Origin: Bradyrhizobium sp. 190
GTDB lineage: Bacteria > Pseudomonadota > Alphaproteobacteria > Rhizobiales > Xanthobacteraceae
Length of the DNA stretch: 64,000 nucleotides
NCBI RefSeq assembly: GCF_023073415.1
Contig: NZ_JADPJL010000034.1
Location: forward strand, 1 to 64,000
Direction of reading: 5' to 3'
The position numbers and the translations under genes were made by a program. Of the stretch, positions 1-9,647 are shown one piece after another; the first letter of the stretch is position 1, and each line of letters begins with the position of its first letter. The notes beneath the pieces were generated by a model. The model ran no database searches. It had not been told where the DNA came from and saw nothing but the letters and a program-made list of their open reading frames with translations.

Positions 1-193
1 CCGCCCGCGTCCGGACGCCCTCCAGCAATGCCAGCAACCCGGCATCGTCACCGCCCTCAAGCGTCCGACGCGAGATCCGGTCCCGGTCCGGGCTGTGCAG
101 CGTCACCAGCCAAGCCTTCTGACTCAGTTCGATTGCAACGAAAATCGTGCAACAATGGCCGGCGGTGGGCGTGTCTACGGTCGATGCTTGCAT
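1..193 (-). mobile_element. IS110-family transposase, N-terminal part (cut by window edge)
   Basis: Reading the minus strand from the ATG at 193 gives an open frame to the window edge (64 codons). It begins MQASTVDTPTAGHCC and continues TIFVAIELSQKAWLVTLHS. This matches the start of IS110-family DEDD recombinases that I recall from Bradyrhizobium; the first acidic catalytic position is E in VAIEL instead of the usual D. A GGAG lies about 9 bases before the ATG. IS110 elements have no long terminal inverted repeats, and their recombinase is guided by a structured RNA from a non-coding end of the element. Only about 108 bases separate this start from the next gene, so the left end must be short. 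The rest of the element lies outside the window, so whether it is intact cannot be judged. Confidence 0.82.
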
Positions 194-301
194 CTGACGC
201 TCCGATGGTTCGAGTGTGGAAACCCAAACCTATCGGAAGGGACACGCTCACCGCCCCATGGAATCTACGAGTCTGAATTTCCAGAAAGAGAACAAGAAAA
301 A

Positions 302-1816
302 ATGTCCACCACCCTCCTCCCCGAAGACCGCATTCCCGTCATCGTCGGCGTCGGCGAGATCGTCGACCGACCGAAGGACATCGCCGCCGGCCTCGAGCCG
401 CTGGCGCTGCTCGAACAAGCCGTGCGGCGCGCGGAAGCGGACAGCGGGGCAAAACTGCTCGGCGAACTCGGCTCGCTCGACGTCGTCAATTTCCTGAGCT
501 GGCGCTACCGCGATCCCGAAAAGCAGCTCGCCGCGCGGCTCGGCGCCAGCCCGGCGCATTGCTATTATGGCCCGGTCGGCGGCGAGAGCCCGATCCGCTA
601 TATCCACGAAGCGGCAAAGCGCATCGCGCGCGGCGAATGCGGCGTGGCCGTGGTGTGCGGCGCGGAGGCGCAATCCACCGCAACCAAGGCCGAGCGTGGC
701 GGCATCGCGCTGCCATGGACGCCGTTCGCCCATGACGTCGAAGAGCCGAAGCGCGGCGCGGCGTTCCAGAAGCCGATGGCGGTGAAGCTCGGTGTGTTCC
801 GCCCCATCACGGTCTATCCGCTGTATGAATCCGCCACGTCAGCACATTGGGGCCAAACCCCGCGCGAGGCGCTGGCGGAATCCGGCGCGCTGTGGTCGAC
901 TTACGCGCGCGTCGCTTCCGAGAATGAAAATTCATGGCTGAAGAAGCGTTTTGCGCCAGACGAGATCACCACGCCGACGCCGGAAAACCGGCTGATCGCC
1001 TGGCCCTATACAAAATTGATGGTGGCCAATCCGACCGTGAACATGGGCGGCGCGGTGCTGCTGACGTCGCTGGCAAAGGCCCGGGCGGCCGGAGTGCCCG
1101 AAGATCGCCTGATCTATCCGATCGGCGGCGCCTCGGCGGAAGAGCCGCGCGATTATCTTGTCAGGGACCAGTTCTACGAAAGCCATCCGCAGAACGCGGT
1201 TCTGAAGGCCGTGATGGATCTGGCCGAGGGTGACGGCAGGAAATTCGACGCCATCGAGCTTTATAGCTGCTTCCCCTGCGTGCCCAAGATGGCACGGCGA
1301 ACGCTTGGCCTCGGCCCCGATGTGCAGCCGACGGTAACCGGCGGCCTCACCTTCTTCGGCGCGCCGCTCAATACCTATATGACGCACGCCGCCGTCGCGA
1401 TGGTGCGCAAGCTGCGTCAGGGCGGCAAGCTCGGCCTGCTCTACGGCCAGGGGGGCTTCGTCACCAAGCATCACGGGCTGGTGCTGTCGCGCGAGGCGCC
1501 GAAGCAGGCGTTCGCGCAGGACACCAGCGTACAGGCCGAAGCCGACCGCAGCCGTCGCAAGGTGCCGGACTTCGTCACCGAAGCGTCAGGCCAGGGCAAG
1601 GTCGAGAGTTTTACCGTGATCTATAAGGGCAATGGCGAGGTCGAGCACGGCGTGGTGATGCTGCGCACCGAAGCCGATGCGCGGGCGCTGGCCCGCATTC
1701 CCGCCACGGACTCAGCGACGCTCGTGCATCTACTAAATATGGAGCGGACGCCGGTCGGATCGGTCGGCAATATCGTCACGGCCGAAGACAGCGTGCTGGA
1801 GTGGCGGGTGGGGTAG
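302..1816 (+). CDS. Thiolase-like (acetyl-CoA acetyltransferase family) protein, catalytic motifs degenerate
   Basis: The protein has 504 aa from the ATG at 302. The open frame extends further upstream, but that part is antisense to the transposase and has no family resemblance. The thiolase fold shows in the N-terminal IPVIVGVGE start, the VAVVCGAEAQS strand and the C-terminal GGLTFFGAP and LLYGQGG segments. Where active thiolases have the nucleophilic Cys there is VGGES, where they have GHP-x-GATG there is GAPLNTY, and the C-terminal catalytic Cys motif reads GQGG. The roughly 75 last residues look like an added small domain. This resembles the SCP2-thiolase-like proteins of actinobacteria and Bradyrhizobium, whose reaction is not settled. 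It is a stand-alone gene, followed by a palindromic repeat and convergent with the RND operon. Fold assignment is firm, function is not. Confidence 0.85.
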   Translation: MSTTLLPEDRIPVIVGVGEIVDRPKDIAAGLEPLALLEQAVRRAEADSGAKLLGELGSLDVVNFLSWRYRDPEKQLAARLGASPAHCYYGPVGGESPIRYIHEAAKRIARGECGVAVVCGAEAQSTATKAERGGIALPWTPFAHDVEEPKRGAAFQKPMAVKLGVFRPITVYPLYESATSAHWGQTPREALAESGALWSTYARVASENENSWLKKRFAPDEITTPTPENRLIAWPYTKLMVANPTVNMGGAVLLTSLAKARAAGVPEDRLIYPIGGASAEEPRDYLVRDQFYESHPQNAVLKAVMDLAEGDGRKFDAIELYSCFPCVPKMARRTLGLGPDVQPTVTGGLTFFGAPLNTYMTHAAVAMVRKLRQGGKLGLLYGQGGFVTKHHGLVLSREAPKQAFAQDTSVQAEADRSRRKVPDFVTEASGQGKVESFTVIYKGNGEVEHGVVMLRTEADARALARIPATDSATLVHLLNMERTPVGSVGNIVTAEDSVLEWRVG

Positions 1817-1846
1817 CCCCCGCCTGGCATTGCCGGGAGCACATTC

Positions 1847-1939
1847 GCAGGGTGGGCAAAGCGAAGCGTGCCCACCGTTCTCGGCGACAATCCCGGATGG
1901 ATGGTGGGCACGGCGCAAGGCGCCTTTGCCCACCCTACG
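1847..1939. repeat. Palindromic intergenic repeat, family B (GGGTGGGCAAAG)
   Basis: The left arm contains AGGGTGGGCAAAGCG and GCGTGCCCACC, and the right arm ATGGTGGGCACGG and CTTTGCCCACCCTAC, so the two outer ends are inverted copies. It fills the space between the convergent thiolase and RND adaptor genes. Related copies occur at 29181-29250 and 52873-52994. Confidence 0.85.
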
Positions 1940-1961
1940 GTCTACGTCGCGCGAAAGCCCT

Positions 1962-3158
1962 CTACCCCTTCACGTCCTGCTTTTCGGAGGCGGTCGTGGG
2001 CTTGCCGTCCTTGGCGCCGACCACGCGAACCTCGTCGCCGTCGGCGAGACCGTCCGGCGGCGCGGTGATAACTCGGTCGTCGGCTGCAAGGCCGGAGGCA
2101 AGCTCGATCTCCCTGCCGAGGTCGCGCGCGATGGTCACGGTCTTGAACAACACCTTGTCGTCGGGACCGACGGTGGCGACCCGCAGACCGTCCTTGTTGA
2201 AGATCAGCGCGCTTGCGGGGATATGCAGCGGCACGGCATCGCGCTGCAGCGGCAGGCGGACGCTGGCATAGCCGCCCGGCATCAGCTCGCCGTTCGCATT
2301 GTCGAGCGCGAGCTGCATGCGCGTGGTGCCGGAAGATACGTCGACCGATTGCGAGGATGCCTCCACCGTGGCCGCAAACGTGCGGTTCGGATATTCCGGC
2401 ATCGTCAGCACCGCCTTGGCGCCGATCCTGATCGCGGGCACGTAGTTCTGCGGCACGTTCACATAAACGCGCAACTTGGTGATGTCGGAGACGACGAACA
2501 TCGCAGGGCCCGCGCCGCCGCCGGCATTGATCAGCGCGCCGACATCGGTCTCGCGCGAGGTGACCACGCCGTCGAACGGCACCGTGATCTTCTTGTAGCC
2601 GGCAAGCGCTTCCAGCCGCTCGACATTGGCCTGGCCGGAATTGACGGCGGCCTTCTTGTTGGCGAGATCGGCCGTGCGTTCGTCGATCTCCTGCATCGAG
2701 ACGAAATTCGAGGCGAGCAAAGTCTTGCGCCGGTTCAACGTGGCTTCGGACAGACGCGCGCTGGATTGCTGACTGGCGAGATCGGCCCTCGCCTGCAGCA
2801 ATTGCTGGTCGAGGTCCGGCGCCTCGATCTCGGCAATCACCTGGCCCGCTTTCACCTTAGCGCCGATATCGGCGCTCCAGCTCTTCAGGTAGCCGCTGAC
2901 GCGTGCGAAGATCGGCGCGCGCGAATAGGCTTCCAGCCGACCCGGCAGATCGATGGTAGGACTGAGCGCCTTCCCGCTGGGAAGCGCGACGGCGACGGAC
3001 GGGACCGCCTGTGCGTCGGTCCATTCCTTCAGTTTCGCGCTGGAATCCTCGCGGGCGCGAATGCCGGTGGCGACGATCAGCGCCGCGCCGATCAATGCCA
3101 CAACCCCGAATATGCCCAGTTTCCGATGCGAGACCGGCGGGCGCGGTTCAGTGGGCAT
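1962..3158 (-). CDS. RND efflux system periplasmic adaptor subunit (HlyD/AcrA family)
   Basis: This is a 398-aa membrane fusion protein that would link an inner-membrane RND pump to an outer-membrane channel. The ATG at 3158 (MPTEPRPPVSH) was chosen because it overlaps the end of the pump gene by 11 bases and is followed directly by an N-terminal membrane anchor (about residues 14-33); the longer open frame lies inside the pump gene. Visible parts are the barrel-sandwich start (GRLEAYSRAPIFARVSGYL), a coiled-coil hairpin (about residues 105-180) and the returning lipoyl half (TVPFDGVVTSRETDVG), followed by beta-barrel and membrane-proximal segments. It is translationally coupled to the pump. 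No TolC-like gene and no local repressor are visible. Substrates cannot be read from sequence. Confidence 0.93.
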   Translation of the reverse strand: MPTEPRPPVSHRKLGIFGVVALIGAALIVATGIRAREDSSAKLKEWTDAQAVPSVAVALPSGKALSPTIDLPGRLEAYSRAPIFARVSGYLKSWSADIGAKVKAGQVIAEIEAPDLDQQLLQARADLASQQSSARLSEATLNRRKTLLASNFVSMQEIDERTADLANKKAAVNSGQANVERLEALAGYKKITVPFDGVVTSRETDVGALINAGGGAGPAMFVVSDITKLRVYVNVPQNYVPAIRIGAKAVLTMPEYPNRTFAATVEASSQSVDVSSGTTRMQLALDNANGELMPGGYASVRLPLQRDAVPLHIPASALIFNKDGLRVATVGPDDKVLFKTVTIARDLGREIELASGLAADDRVITAPPDGLADGDEVRVVGAKDGKPTTASEKQDVKG

Positions 3159-6100
3159 GCGGCATCTCCGACGGGGCGGCGGCTTGGGCGCCTTGCTTCT
3201 TGTGTACCATGCTGAACACCACAGGGACAAACATCAGGGTAGCAATCGTCGCAAAAATCAGCCCCCCGATCACGGCGCGCCCGAGCGGGGCGTTCTGCTC
3301 GCCGCCCTCGCCGAGACCCAGCGCCATTGGCGTCATGCCGATGATCATGGCAAGCGCCGTCATCAACACCGGACGGAAGCGGACAAAACCGGCTTCCAGA
3401 GCGGCCGCGACGGGATCGCCGAGCTGTTCGTAGCGCTCGCGGGCAAAGCTGATCACCAGCACGCTGTTGGCAGTGGCCACGCCCATGCACATGATCGCGC
3501 CGGTCAGCGCCGGCACCGAGAGCGTGGTCTGGGTCGTGAACAGCATCCAGACGATGCCGGCGAGTGCCGCCGGCAGCGCCGTGATGATCACGAAAGGATC
3601 GGACCAGGACTGGAAGTTCACGACGATCAGGAAATAGATCAGCACCACGGCGGCAAGCAGTCCGAACAGCAGGCCGGAAAACGCGCTGTTCATGGTCTCG
3701 ACCTGGCCAAGCAGCACCACCGACGATCCCTTCGGCACGTCCTTGGCCGTGTCCGCCATCGCTGCCCTGACATCGGCAGCGACCGCGCCGAGATCGCGCC
3801 CCTGCGGCGTCGCAAAGATCTGAACCATCGACTGGATGTCGTACTGGGAAACCACGGCACTCGACGTCGAACGCCTTACGTCCGCAATGCCGCCCAGAAT
3901 CGGCGATTGCGGATTGCCGCTGGCGGTGATCGGCAGCGCCTGCAAGGCGCTGAGTGAGTCCATCTTGTATTGCGGCGTCTGCATCACGATCGAGTACGAC
4001 ACGCCATTGTCAGGGTTGAGATAGAAGGTTGGCGCGACCTGTGAACTGCCGGCGAGGTTGACGACGAGGCTGTTGGTGACGTCGCGCTCGGTCAGCCCGA
4101 CATATTGCGCCCGCGTGCGATCGACGTCGATGTTGAAGGTCGGGTTGTTGGGTGATTGCTGGATGCGCGCGTCCGCGATGCCGGGAATCCGGCGGATCCG
4201 GCTCAAGAGCTTGTTGGCGTAAGCGAAGTTGGCTTCGAGGTTGGCGCCGCGGATCTGCAGGTCGATCGGCGCCGGCGCGCCGAAGTTCAGGATCTGGCTG
4301 ACGATGTCGGCCGGAAGGAACGAGAAGTTCATGCCGGGAAACAGTCGCGGCAATTGCTCACGCAGGGCCTGGACGTATTCATCCGTGGGACGGTGACCTT
4401 CCCGGAGCTTGATCTGGATGTCGCCGTCCGCCGGGCCGATCACGCCGGTGTTGTTGTAGGTCATGTTGATGCCGGAAATCGGCATGCCGATATTGTCGGT
4501 GAGCGTGTCGATCTCGCCGGGCGGGATGATCTTGCGGATCGCCTTCTGGACGTCGGCGAGCTGGTTGGCCGTCTCCTCGACGCGGGTGCCGATCTGGGTG
4601 CGGACGTGCATCAGGATGTTGCCGGCATCCACCGCCGGGAAGAAGTTGCGGCCGAGGAACGGCACCAGCAGGAAGGACAGCGCAACGACGCCGAGGAAAC
4701 CGGTGACGAACAGCGGCCGCCGTGCCAGCGCCATTGACAGAAGATCGTGATAGGTGCCGCGAACGCGCTCGAACCGCGCCTCGAAGGCGCGCTGGAAGCG
4801 CACCAGCGGATTGCGCGACGGCGGCGGTTCGCCGTCGTGGTGGACATGCGCCCTGAGGAGATATTTCGCCATCGTCGGCACCAGCGTGCGCGACAGGATG
4901 AACGACCAGATCATCGCAAACATGACTGCTTCGGCCATCGGCACGAACAGGAAGCGCGCAACGCCCTGCAGAAAGAACATTGGCACGAACACGATGCAGA
5001 TGCACAGCAGGGATACGAAGGCCGGCGTCACGATCTGGTTGGCGCCGTCAAGGATGGACGTTTCGACCGGCTTGCCCTGCTCCAGATGGTAGTTGATGTT
5101 CTCGATGGTGACGGTGGCGTCGTCGACGAGGATGCCGACCGCCAGCGCCAGCCCGCCGAGCGTCATGATGTTGAGCGTCTCGCCGATCGCCGACAGCATG
5201 ATGATGGCGCCGAGCACTGACAGCGGGATCGAAACGGCAATGATGACCGTCGAACGCCAGCTTCCGAGGAACAGCAGGATCATCACGCTGGTCAGGAGCG
5301 CGGCGATGACGCCTTCGACGGCGACGCCCTCGATCGCGCCGCGGACGAACACCGACTGGTCGCCGATGAAGCCAATCTTCAACGTCTCCGGAAGCTGGTC
5401 CCTGACGTCGATCACCTTCTGCTTGATGCCGGCGATGATATCGAGCGTCGAGGTCGCGCCCGCCTTCAGCACCATCATCAGCACCGAACGGTTGCCGTCG
5501 ACGTGAACGATGTTGGTCTGCGGCGGGTTGCCGTCGCGCACGGAAGCAACGTCACGAATATAGACCATGGCGCCGTTGACGGTCTTGATCGGCAATCCGC
5601 CGAGCTCTTCCATCCGAAGCGGCGAGTTGTTGAGCTGGATGATGTATTCGAATTGGCCGATCTTCTGGGTACCGACCGGGGTGATCAGGTTCTGCGCGGC
5701 CAGCGCATTGGCGACATCCTGTCCCGACAGGCCGCGGGCCTGCAGCGCGGCCGGATTGAGGTCGATCTGAACCTGGCGCTGCTTGCCGCCGAACGGATAG
5801 GGAATGGCGGCACCGGGCACGGTGACCAGCGGCGTGCGGAGCTGATTGATCCCGATGTCGGCGAGATTTTGCTCGGTCAGCCCCTCACCCGAGAGCGCGA
5901 CCTGGATGATCGGAACGGTGGCTGCGCTGTAATTCAGGATCAGCGGCGGCGTAGCACCGGGCGGCAACTGCCTGATCATCGTCTGCGAGATCGCCGTCAC
6001 CTGGGCGTTGGCGGTGCGGATATCGACATTGGGCTGGAAGAAGATCTTGACGATTCCAATGCCGTTGTAGGAATTGGCGACGATGTGCTCGATATCGTTG

Positions 6101-6327
6101 ACCGTCGTGGTCAGCGCCCGCTGAAACGGCGTGATGATGCGCCCCGACATCTGGTCCGGCGGCAGGCCGGTATAGTTCCAGACCACCCCGATGACCGGGA
6201 TGCGGATGTCCGGAAAGATGTCGGTCGGCGTGCGCAGCGCCGCCAGCGGTCCGATGATCAACAGCAGCAATGCGAGCACGACAAACGTATACGGCCTGCT
6301 CAGCGCGATACGGACCAGCGCGATCAT
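3148..6327 (-). CDS. RND efflux transporter permease (AcrB/HAE-type)
   Basis: This 1059-aa inner-membrane proton antiporter has the usual length for the family. The start at 6327 (MIALVRIALSRPYTF) puts the first membrane helix directly after the N-terminus, as in relatives; an in-frame start 51 bases upstream would add an atypical leader. The two halves each carry a large periplasmic loop and about six helices. The helix-4 proton-relay signature GGLALAVGILVDDATVTIEN is present with both Asp residues, which argues for a working proton-driven pump. The C-terminus ends in PSEMPHAH and overlaps the adaptor start. The operon is pump then adaptor, the reverse of acrAB order. Substrate range is unknown. 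Confidence 0.95.
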   Translation of the reverse strand: MIALVRIALSRPYTFVVLALLLLIIGPLAALRTPTDIFPDIRIPVIGVVWNYTGLPPDQMSGRIITPFQRALTTTVNDIEHIVANSYNGIGIVKIFFQPNVDIRTANAQVTAISQTMIRQLPPGATPPLILNYSAATVPIIQVALSGEGLTEQNLADIGINQLRTPLVTVPGAAIPYPFGGKQRQVQIDLNPAALQARGLSGQDVANALAAQNLITPVGTQKIGQFEYIIQLNNSPLRMEELGGLPIKTVNGAMVYIRDVASVRDGNPPQTNIVHVDGNRSVLMMVLKAGATSTLDIIAGIKQKVIDVRDQLPETLKIGFIGDQSVFVRGAIEGVAVEGVIAALLTSVMILLFLGSWRSTVIIAVSIPLSVLGAIIMLSAIGETLNIMTLGGLALAVGILVDDATVTIENINYHLEQGKPVETSILDGANQIVTPAFVSLLCICIVFVPMFFLQGVARFLFVPMAEAVMFAMIWSFILSRTLVPTMAKYLLRAHVHHDGEPPPSRNPLVRFQRAFEARFERVRGTYHDLLSMALARRPLFVTGFLGVVALSFLLVPFLGRNFFPAVDAGNILMHVRTQIGTRVEETANQLADVQKAIRKIIPPGEIDTLTDNIGMPISGINMTYNNTGVIGPADGDIQIKLREGHRPTDEYVQALREQLPRLFPGMNFSFLPADIVSQILNFGAPAPIDLQIRGANLEANFAYANKLLSRIRRIPGIADARIQQSPNNPTFNIDVDRTRAQYVGLTERDVTNSLVVNLAGSSQVAPTFYLNPDNGVSYSIVMQTPQYKMDSLSALQALPITASGNPQSPILGGIADVRRSTSSAVVSQYDIQSMVQIFATPQGRDLGAVAADVRAAMADTAKDVPKGSSVVLLGQVETMNSAFSGLLFGLLAAVVLIYFLIVVNFQSWSDPFVIITALPAALAGIVWMLFTTQTTLSVPALTGAIMCMGVATANSVLVISFARERYEQLGDPVAAALEAGFVRFRPVLMTALAMIIGMTPMALGLGEGGEQNAPLGRAVIGGLIFATIATLMFVPVVFSMVHKKQGAQAAAPSEMPHAH

Positions 6328-6458
6328 GTAAGTGGCATTCCCCGGGGCCCCGCGGCGGGATGGCAACTGGCGCTGCAAAGAGCCCAGTTCGATTGCGCTG
6401 ATTTAGCCGAAACAGGGCAAAAAGGCCAATTCCTGCAGCACAGCCGCCCGTCACTTCC

Positions 6459-6479
6459 CCGGCATAGCTCCTATGCCGG
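6459..6479. terminator. Stem-loop downstream of the first chemoreceptor gene
   Basis: CCGGCATAG and CTATGCCGG form a perfect 9-bp stem with a 3-base loop, 18 bases beyond the stop codon of the minus-strand receptor gene. There is no good U-run, so it may be a processing or rho-dependent end rather than a strong intrinsic terminator. Confidence 0.5.
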
Positions 6480-6496
6480 AGCCGCGGCCGACCTCG

Positions 6497-8245
6497 TCAG
6501 GCCGCCCGCACCGTATCCAGGAACTTCCCGACTTCGAGCTTGAGGCGGTTGGAGTCCGACGACAGCGACTGCGCCGCGGAGAGCACCTGCGACGACGCAG
6601 AGCCGGTCTCGCTGGCGCCGCGCTGCACGTCGGTGATGTTGGAGGAAACCTGCTGGGTGCCGTGGGCGGCCTGCTGCACGTTGCGGGAGATTTCCTGCGT
6701 CGCCGCGCCCTGCTCCTCCACCGCCGCTGCTATCGTCGATGCGATCTCCGACAGCCTTTCGATGGTCCCGCTGATTGCCTGGATCGCGTTCACCGATTCC
6801 TGGGTTGCGCCCTGGATACTGGTGATCTGCTGGCCGATCTCGCCGGTGGCCTTTGCGGTTTGTTCGGCGAGCGCCTTCACTTCGGAGGCCACGACGGCAA
6901 AGCCGCGGCCGGCTTCACCGGCGCGCGCGGCCTCGATGGTGGCATTGAGCGCCAGGAGGTTGGTCTGGCCGGCGATGGTGTTGATGAGTTCGACCACGTC
7001 GCCGATGCGGGCGGCTGCCTTCGACAATTCGCTGACGCGTTCATTGGTGTGGCGCGCCTGGTCGACGGCTTCGCCGGCCATCCGCGCCGATTCCTGGACC
7101 TGGCGGCTGATCTCGTTAACCGAGGAAGACAGTTCCTCCGTCGCCGATGCCACCGACTGCACGTTGGTGGAAGCCTCCTCCGAGGCCGCGGCTACCATCG
7201 TGGTCACCTGCTGGGCGCGCTCGGCGGTTGCCGTCAGTGTGCCGGCGGAAGCTTCGAGTTCGGTAGAGGCCGACGACACGGTCTCGACGATCTCGCCAAC
7301 CGCCGTCTCGAAGGAATCCGCCAGCCGGACCATATCGGCCTTGCGCTGCTGGGCCGCGATCTGATCCTGCTTGATCTTGGCTTCCGCCTCGTCGCGGGAC
7401 TTTTGCTCCGAAACGACCTTGAATTTCTCGACGGCGCCGGCCACGGCTCCAAGCTCGTCCTTGCGTCCGAGGCCGGGTAGCACTACTGCGAAATTGCCGC
7501 CGGCAAGTTCGTCCATCGACACGCTCAATGCGTGCATCGGCCGGGAGATCGTGAAGAAAGAAAATATGCTGGATACGATCAGCAACAGAACCGTGCCGAT
7601 ACCCAACGCCAGGGATTCCCACTCCGCCGTAGCCATTTCCCGGGCTCCCTGTGCAGCCTGTTCTTCCACGTTGTGCTTGGCGAATTCGGCGATCTGGTTG
7701 GCGAGTGGCTCGAGTTCGGCAACGATCGGCAGCGTGACTTCGCGGGCGATGCGCATGACTTCGTCGTTCAGCTTTGCGACCTTCGCAGCCACGTCGGCGC
7801 CGCTGCCCACCGCGATTGATTCGCCGCGAACAGCCGCGATCTGCTGAGCGCCCTTCGAATAATCTGCCGCCCTCGCCTTGAGTTTCTCGATGCGGGCACG
7901 ATTCTCGGCGGACTTGGACAGTTTGAGCATCTCGTCGGCGAAATGGCTCACTGATTTCACGCGGGCAGCGACACCGTCGCTCGCTTTTTGCAGGTCAGCC
8001 GAACTATTGGCCAGACGAAGATCCCGGACACCGACCTGCATAGCCGCGATCGACGCCTTTGCCTCCGCAGCATCCCGCGCGATCGTCTGCTGCCCGGCCA
8101 TCCGCGCGTCGAGATCGCGCATCGCCGCGTTGGACCGGATCTGGACGGTCACCATCGTGGCGACGAGCAGAACGCCGAGGCCCGAGGCGATGCCGAGCTT
8201 GGCGCCGATGGATAGATTCAGAACGAAGCGGGTGATGCTCGACAT
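6497..8245 (-). CDS. Methyl-accepting chemotaxis protein (helical sensor)
   Basis: This 582-aa transmembrane chemoreceptor would signal to a CheA-CheW complex not encoded here. Layout: membrane helix 1 about 16-34, an all-helical periplasmic sensor of about 175 residues, helix 2 about 211-233, HAMP about 234-287 (after SRPM), and a cytoplasmic signalling domain to the end. The hairpin tip QTNLLALNATIEAARAGE is intact and is followed by GRGFAVVASEVKALAEQT. The C-terminus ends KLEVGKFLDTVRAA without an NWETF-type CheR tether. It is the first of four receptor genes on this strand; the signalling halves of the four are nearly the same while the sensors differ. The ligand is unknown. Confidence 0.95.
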   Translation of the reverse strand: MSSITRFVLNLSIGAKLGIASGLGVLLVATMVTVQIRSNAAMRDLDARMAGQQTIARDAAEAKASIAAMQVGVRDLRLANSSADLQKASDGVAARVKSVSHFADEMLKLSKSAENRARIEKLKARAADYSKGAQQIAAVRGESIAVGSGADVAAKVAKLNDEVMRIAREVTLPIVAELEPLANQIAEFAKHNVEEQAAQGAREMATAEWESLALGIGTVLLLIVSSIFSFFTISRPMHALSVSMDELAGGNFAVVLPGLGRKDELGAVAGAVEKFKVVSEQKSRDEAEAKIKQDQIAAQQRKADMVRLADSFETAVGEIVETVSSASTELEASAGTLTATAERAQQVTTMVAAASEEASTNVQSVASATEELSSSVNEISRQVQESARMAGEAVDQARHTNERVSELSKAAARIGDVVELINTIAGQTNLLALNATIEAARAGEAGRGFAVVASEVKALAEQTAKATGEIGQQITSIQGATQESVNAIQAISGTIERLSEIASTIAAAVEEQGAATQEISRNVQQAAHGTQQVSSNITDVQRGASETGSASSQVLSAAQSLSSDSNRLKLEVGKFLDTVRAA

Positions 8246-8503
8246 GATGGGCGTCCTTGAAAGCAGCAGTGTCAGCGAAATCGCAGGGATGCCGTTGTTT
8301 CCCGCGCAGCGGGATCACGGTTGAAAAGCGTCGGGCCGGATAGTCGGACGAGCCGGTTCGTTGCGAACGAAGGGCTCCTGCGGCGGCTTCGCCACAGAGC
8401 GACACTCATGCCGCTAAGGTTTCATACGATGGTTAATCAGTGGCTAAGCGGAGATACTTGAGGAAATCGTAGAACTACGGTATCGCCGCTCGCTTCGCCG
8501 GTA

Positions 8504-9472
8504 TCACGACTGACTGTCCGTATTCTTACGTGCCGCAGACAAAGTCTGCTGCGGCGTTTCGCCGAACAACTCGCGATACAGCGCAGTGAACTCGCCCATG
8601 TGCCAGAAGCCGTTCACGAGTGCGACCGCCTTGATCGATTGCAGCGACGTCCCCCGCAGCAGTTGCTGACGCACGCTCCACAGCCGCCGCAGCCGCATAT
8701 AACGATGCATGCTCATGCCGCGAATCGCAACCACGGCGTTATGCAGCGTGCGGACCGAGACCCCAAGCTGTCGCGCCACGTCGGCGCTGTACAGCGTCTT
8801 GCCGGCGTTGAGCGCGACGAACTCGTCGAATTTCCGGACCAGCGCCAGATAATGGCTCAGGCTCAAGCGCTTGCCTTCGGGCGCCGGCGATGCGGCAGCC
8901 ATCACCAGATCGACCGCCTGCAGGACCGATTCTTCAACACTCTCGATCACATCAGGCTGATCGAGGATATCGGGTGAATGCGACGCAAGGATCAGGACAT
9001 CGCGCAACGTCGTGCGAAGCGCCTCGAACTTGGCGGGTTCCGTCGCGATCAACTGAGCGCGGCCGAGTTCACCCGGCCAGCCGCGATCGTCGACGGAATC
9101 GAAATTCACCAAGGCGACCAGATTGGCCCGCTGCTCCACGATCTCGCACTGCGCGCTGCCCTTGACCAGCAGGAGTGCCGGCGCGCGGCCCTCCACACCG
9201 TTCAGCGTCAGCGAAGCCGCATCGTCCATCAACAGGCCGATGATCGCTCCGGACGTGGAATATTGAATCTGAAGGATTCGCGGAAATGTCCGCTGCAGAT
9301 AGATCGTGCAGGACTTCAGCCTCAGCGATGCGAACGATGCGGCGAAGTCCCGATAATCGAGCGGAATGCTGTTGGCTTCCCCCAACGCTTCGATACTCCG
9401 GAAATGATCGATATCCGGAGACCGGCTGATCTTCACGAAGTCAGACTCAACTAGTTCATCAAGCAACGACAC
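8504..9472 (-). CDS. AraC-family transcriptional regulator
   Basis: The 322-aa protein has an N-terminal beta-rich sensing domain (about residues 30-190, resembling the AraC-binding-like domain of FeaR/AdpA-type proteins) and a C-terminal AraC/XylS DNA-binding domain with two helix-turn-helix motifs. The first reads VARQLGVSVRTLHNAV and the second is around KAVALVNGFWHMGEF, followed by the family's TALYRELFGETPQQTL ending. It lies alone between two chemoreceptor genes on the same strand, with 258 bases downstream and about 450 upstream. A role in controlling the neighbouring receptors is possible but is only inferred from position. Confidence 0.93.
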   Translation of the reverse strand: MSLLDELVESDFVKISRSPDIDHFRSIEALGEANSIPLDYRDFAASFASLRLKSCTIYLQRTFPRILQIQYSTSGAIIGLLMDDAASLTLNGVEGRAPALLLVKGSAQCEIVEQRANLVALVNFDSVDDRGWPGELGRAQLIATEPAKFEALRTTLRDVLILASHSPDILDQPDVIESVEESVLQAVDLVMAAASPAPEGKRLSLSHYLALVRKFDEFVALNAGKTLYSADVARQLGVSVRTLHNAVVAIRGMSMHRYMRLRRLWSVRQQLLRGTSLQSIKAVALVNGFWHMGEFTALYRELFGETPQQTLSAARKNTDSQS

Positions 9473-9647
9473 GCGGCGGTCATCCGAGCCGTCGGTAGCG
9501 ATCGTCGCAACAACGAAAAAAAGCGCTAGCCGGAATTGAGAGGGATCGTATGCGCAACTTGACCATGGCGGACGGGCGCCTCGATGCGCCCTGCCATCGA
9601 ATGAAGCGTCTTGAGTTCTGGCTCGTCTTCATTGACGCAGAACACAT

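Noticed and set aside
28..276. Plus-strand and minus-strand small frames at the window start
   Set aside because: They are out-of-frame shadows of the IS110 transposase, which reads from 193 to the left edge.
1830..3215. 461-codon plus-strand frame over the RND adaptor
   Set aside because: Antisense to a clear adaptor protein, and part of it runs through a palindromic repeat.
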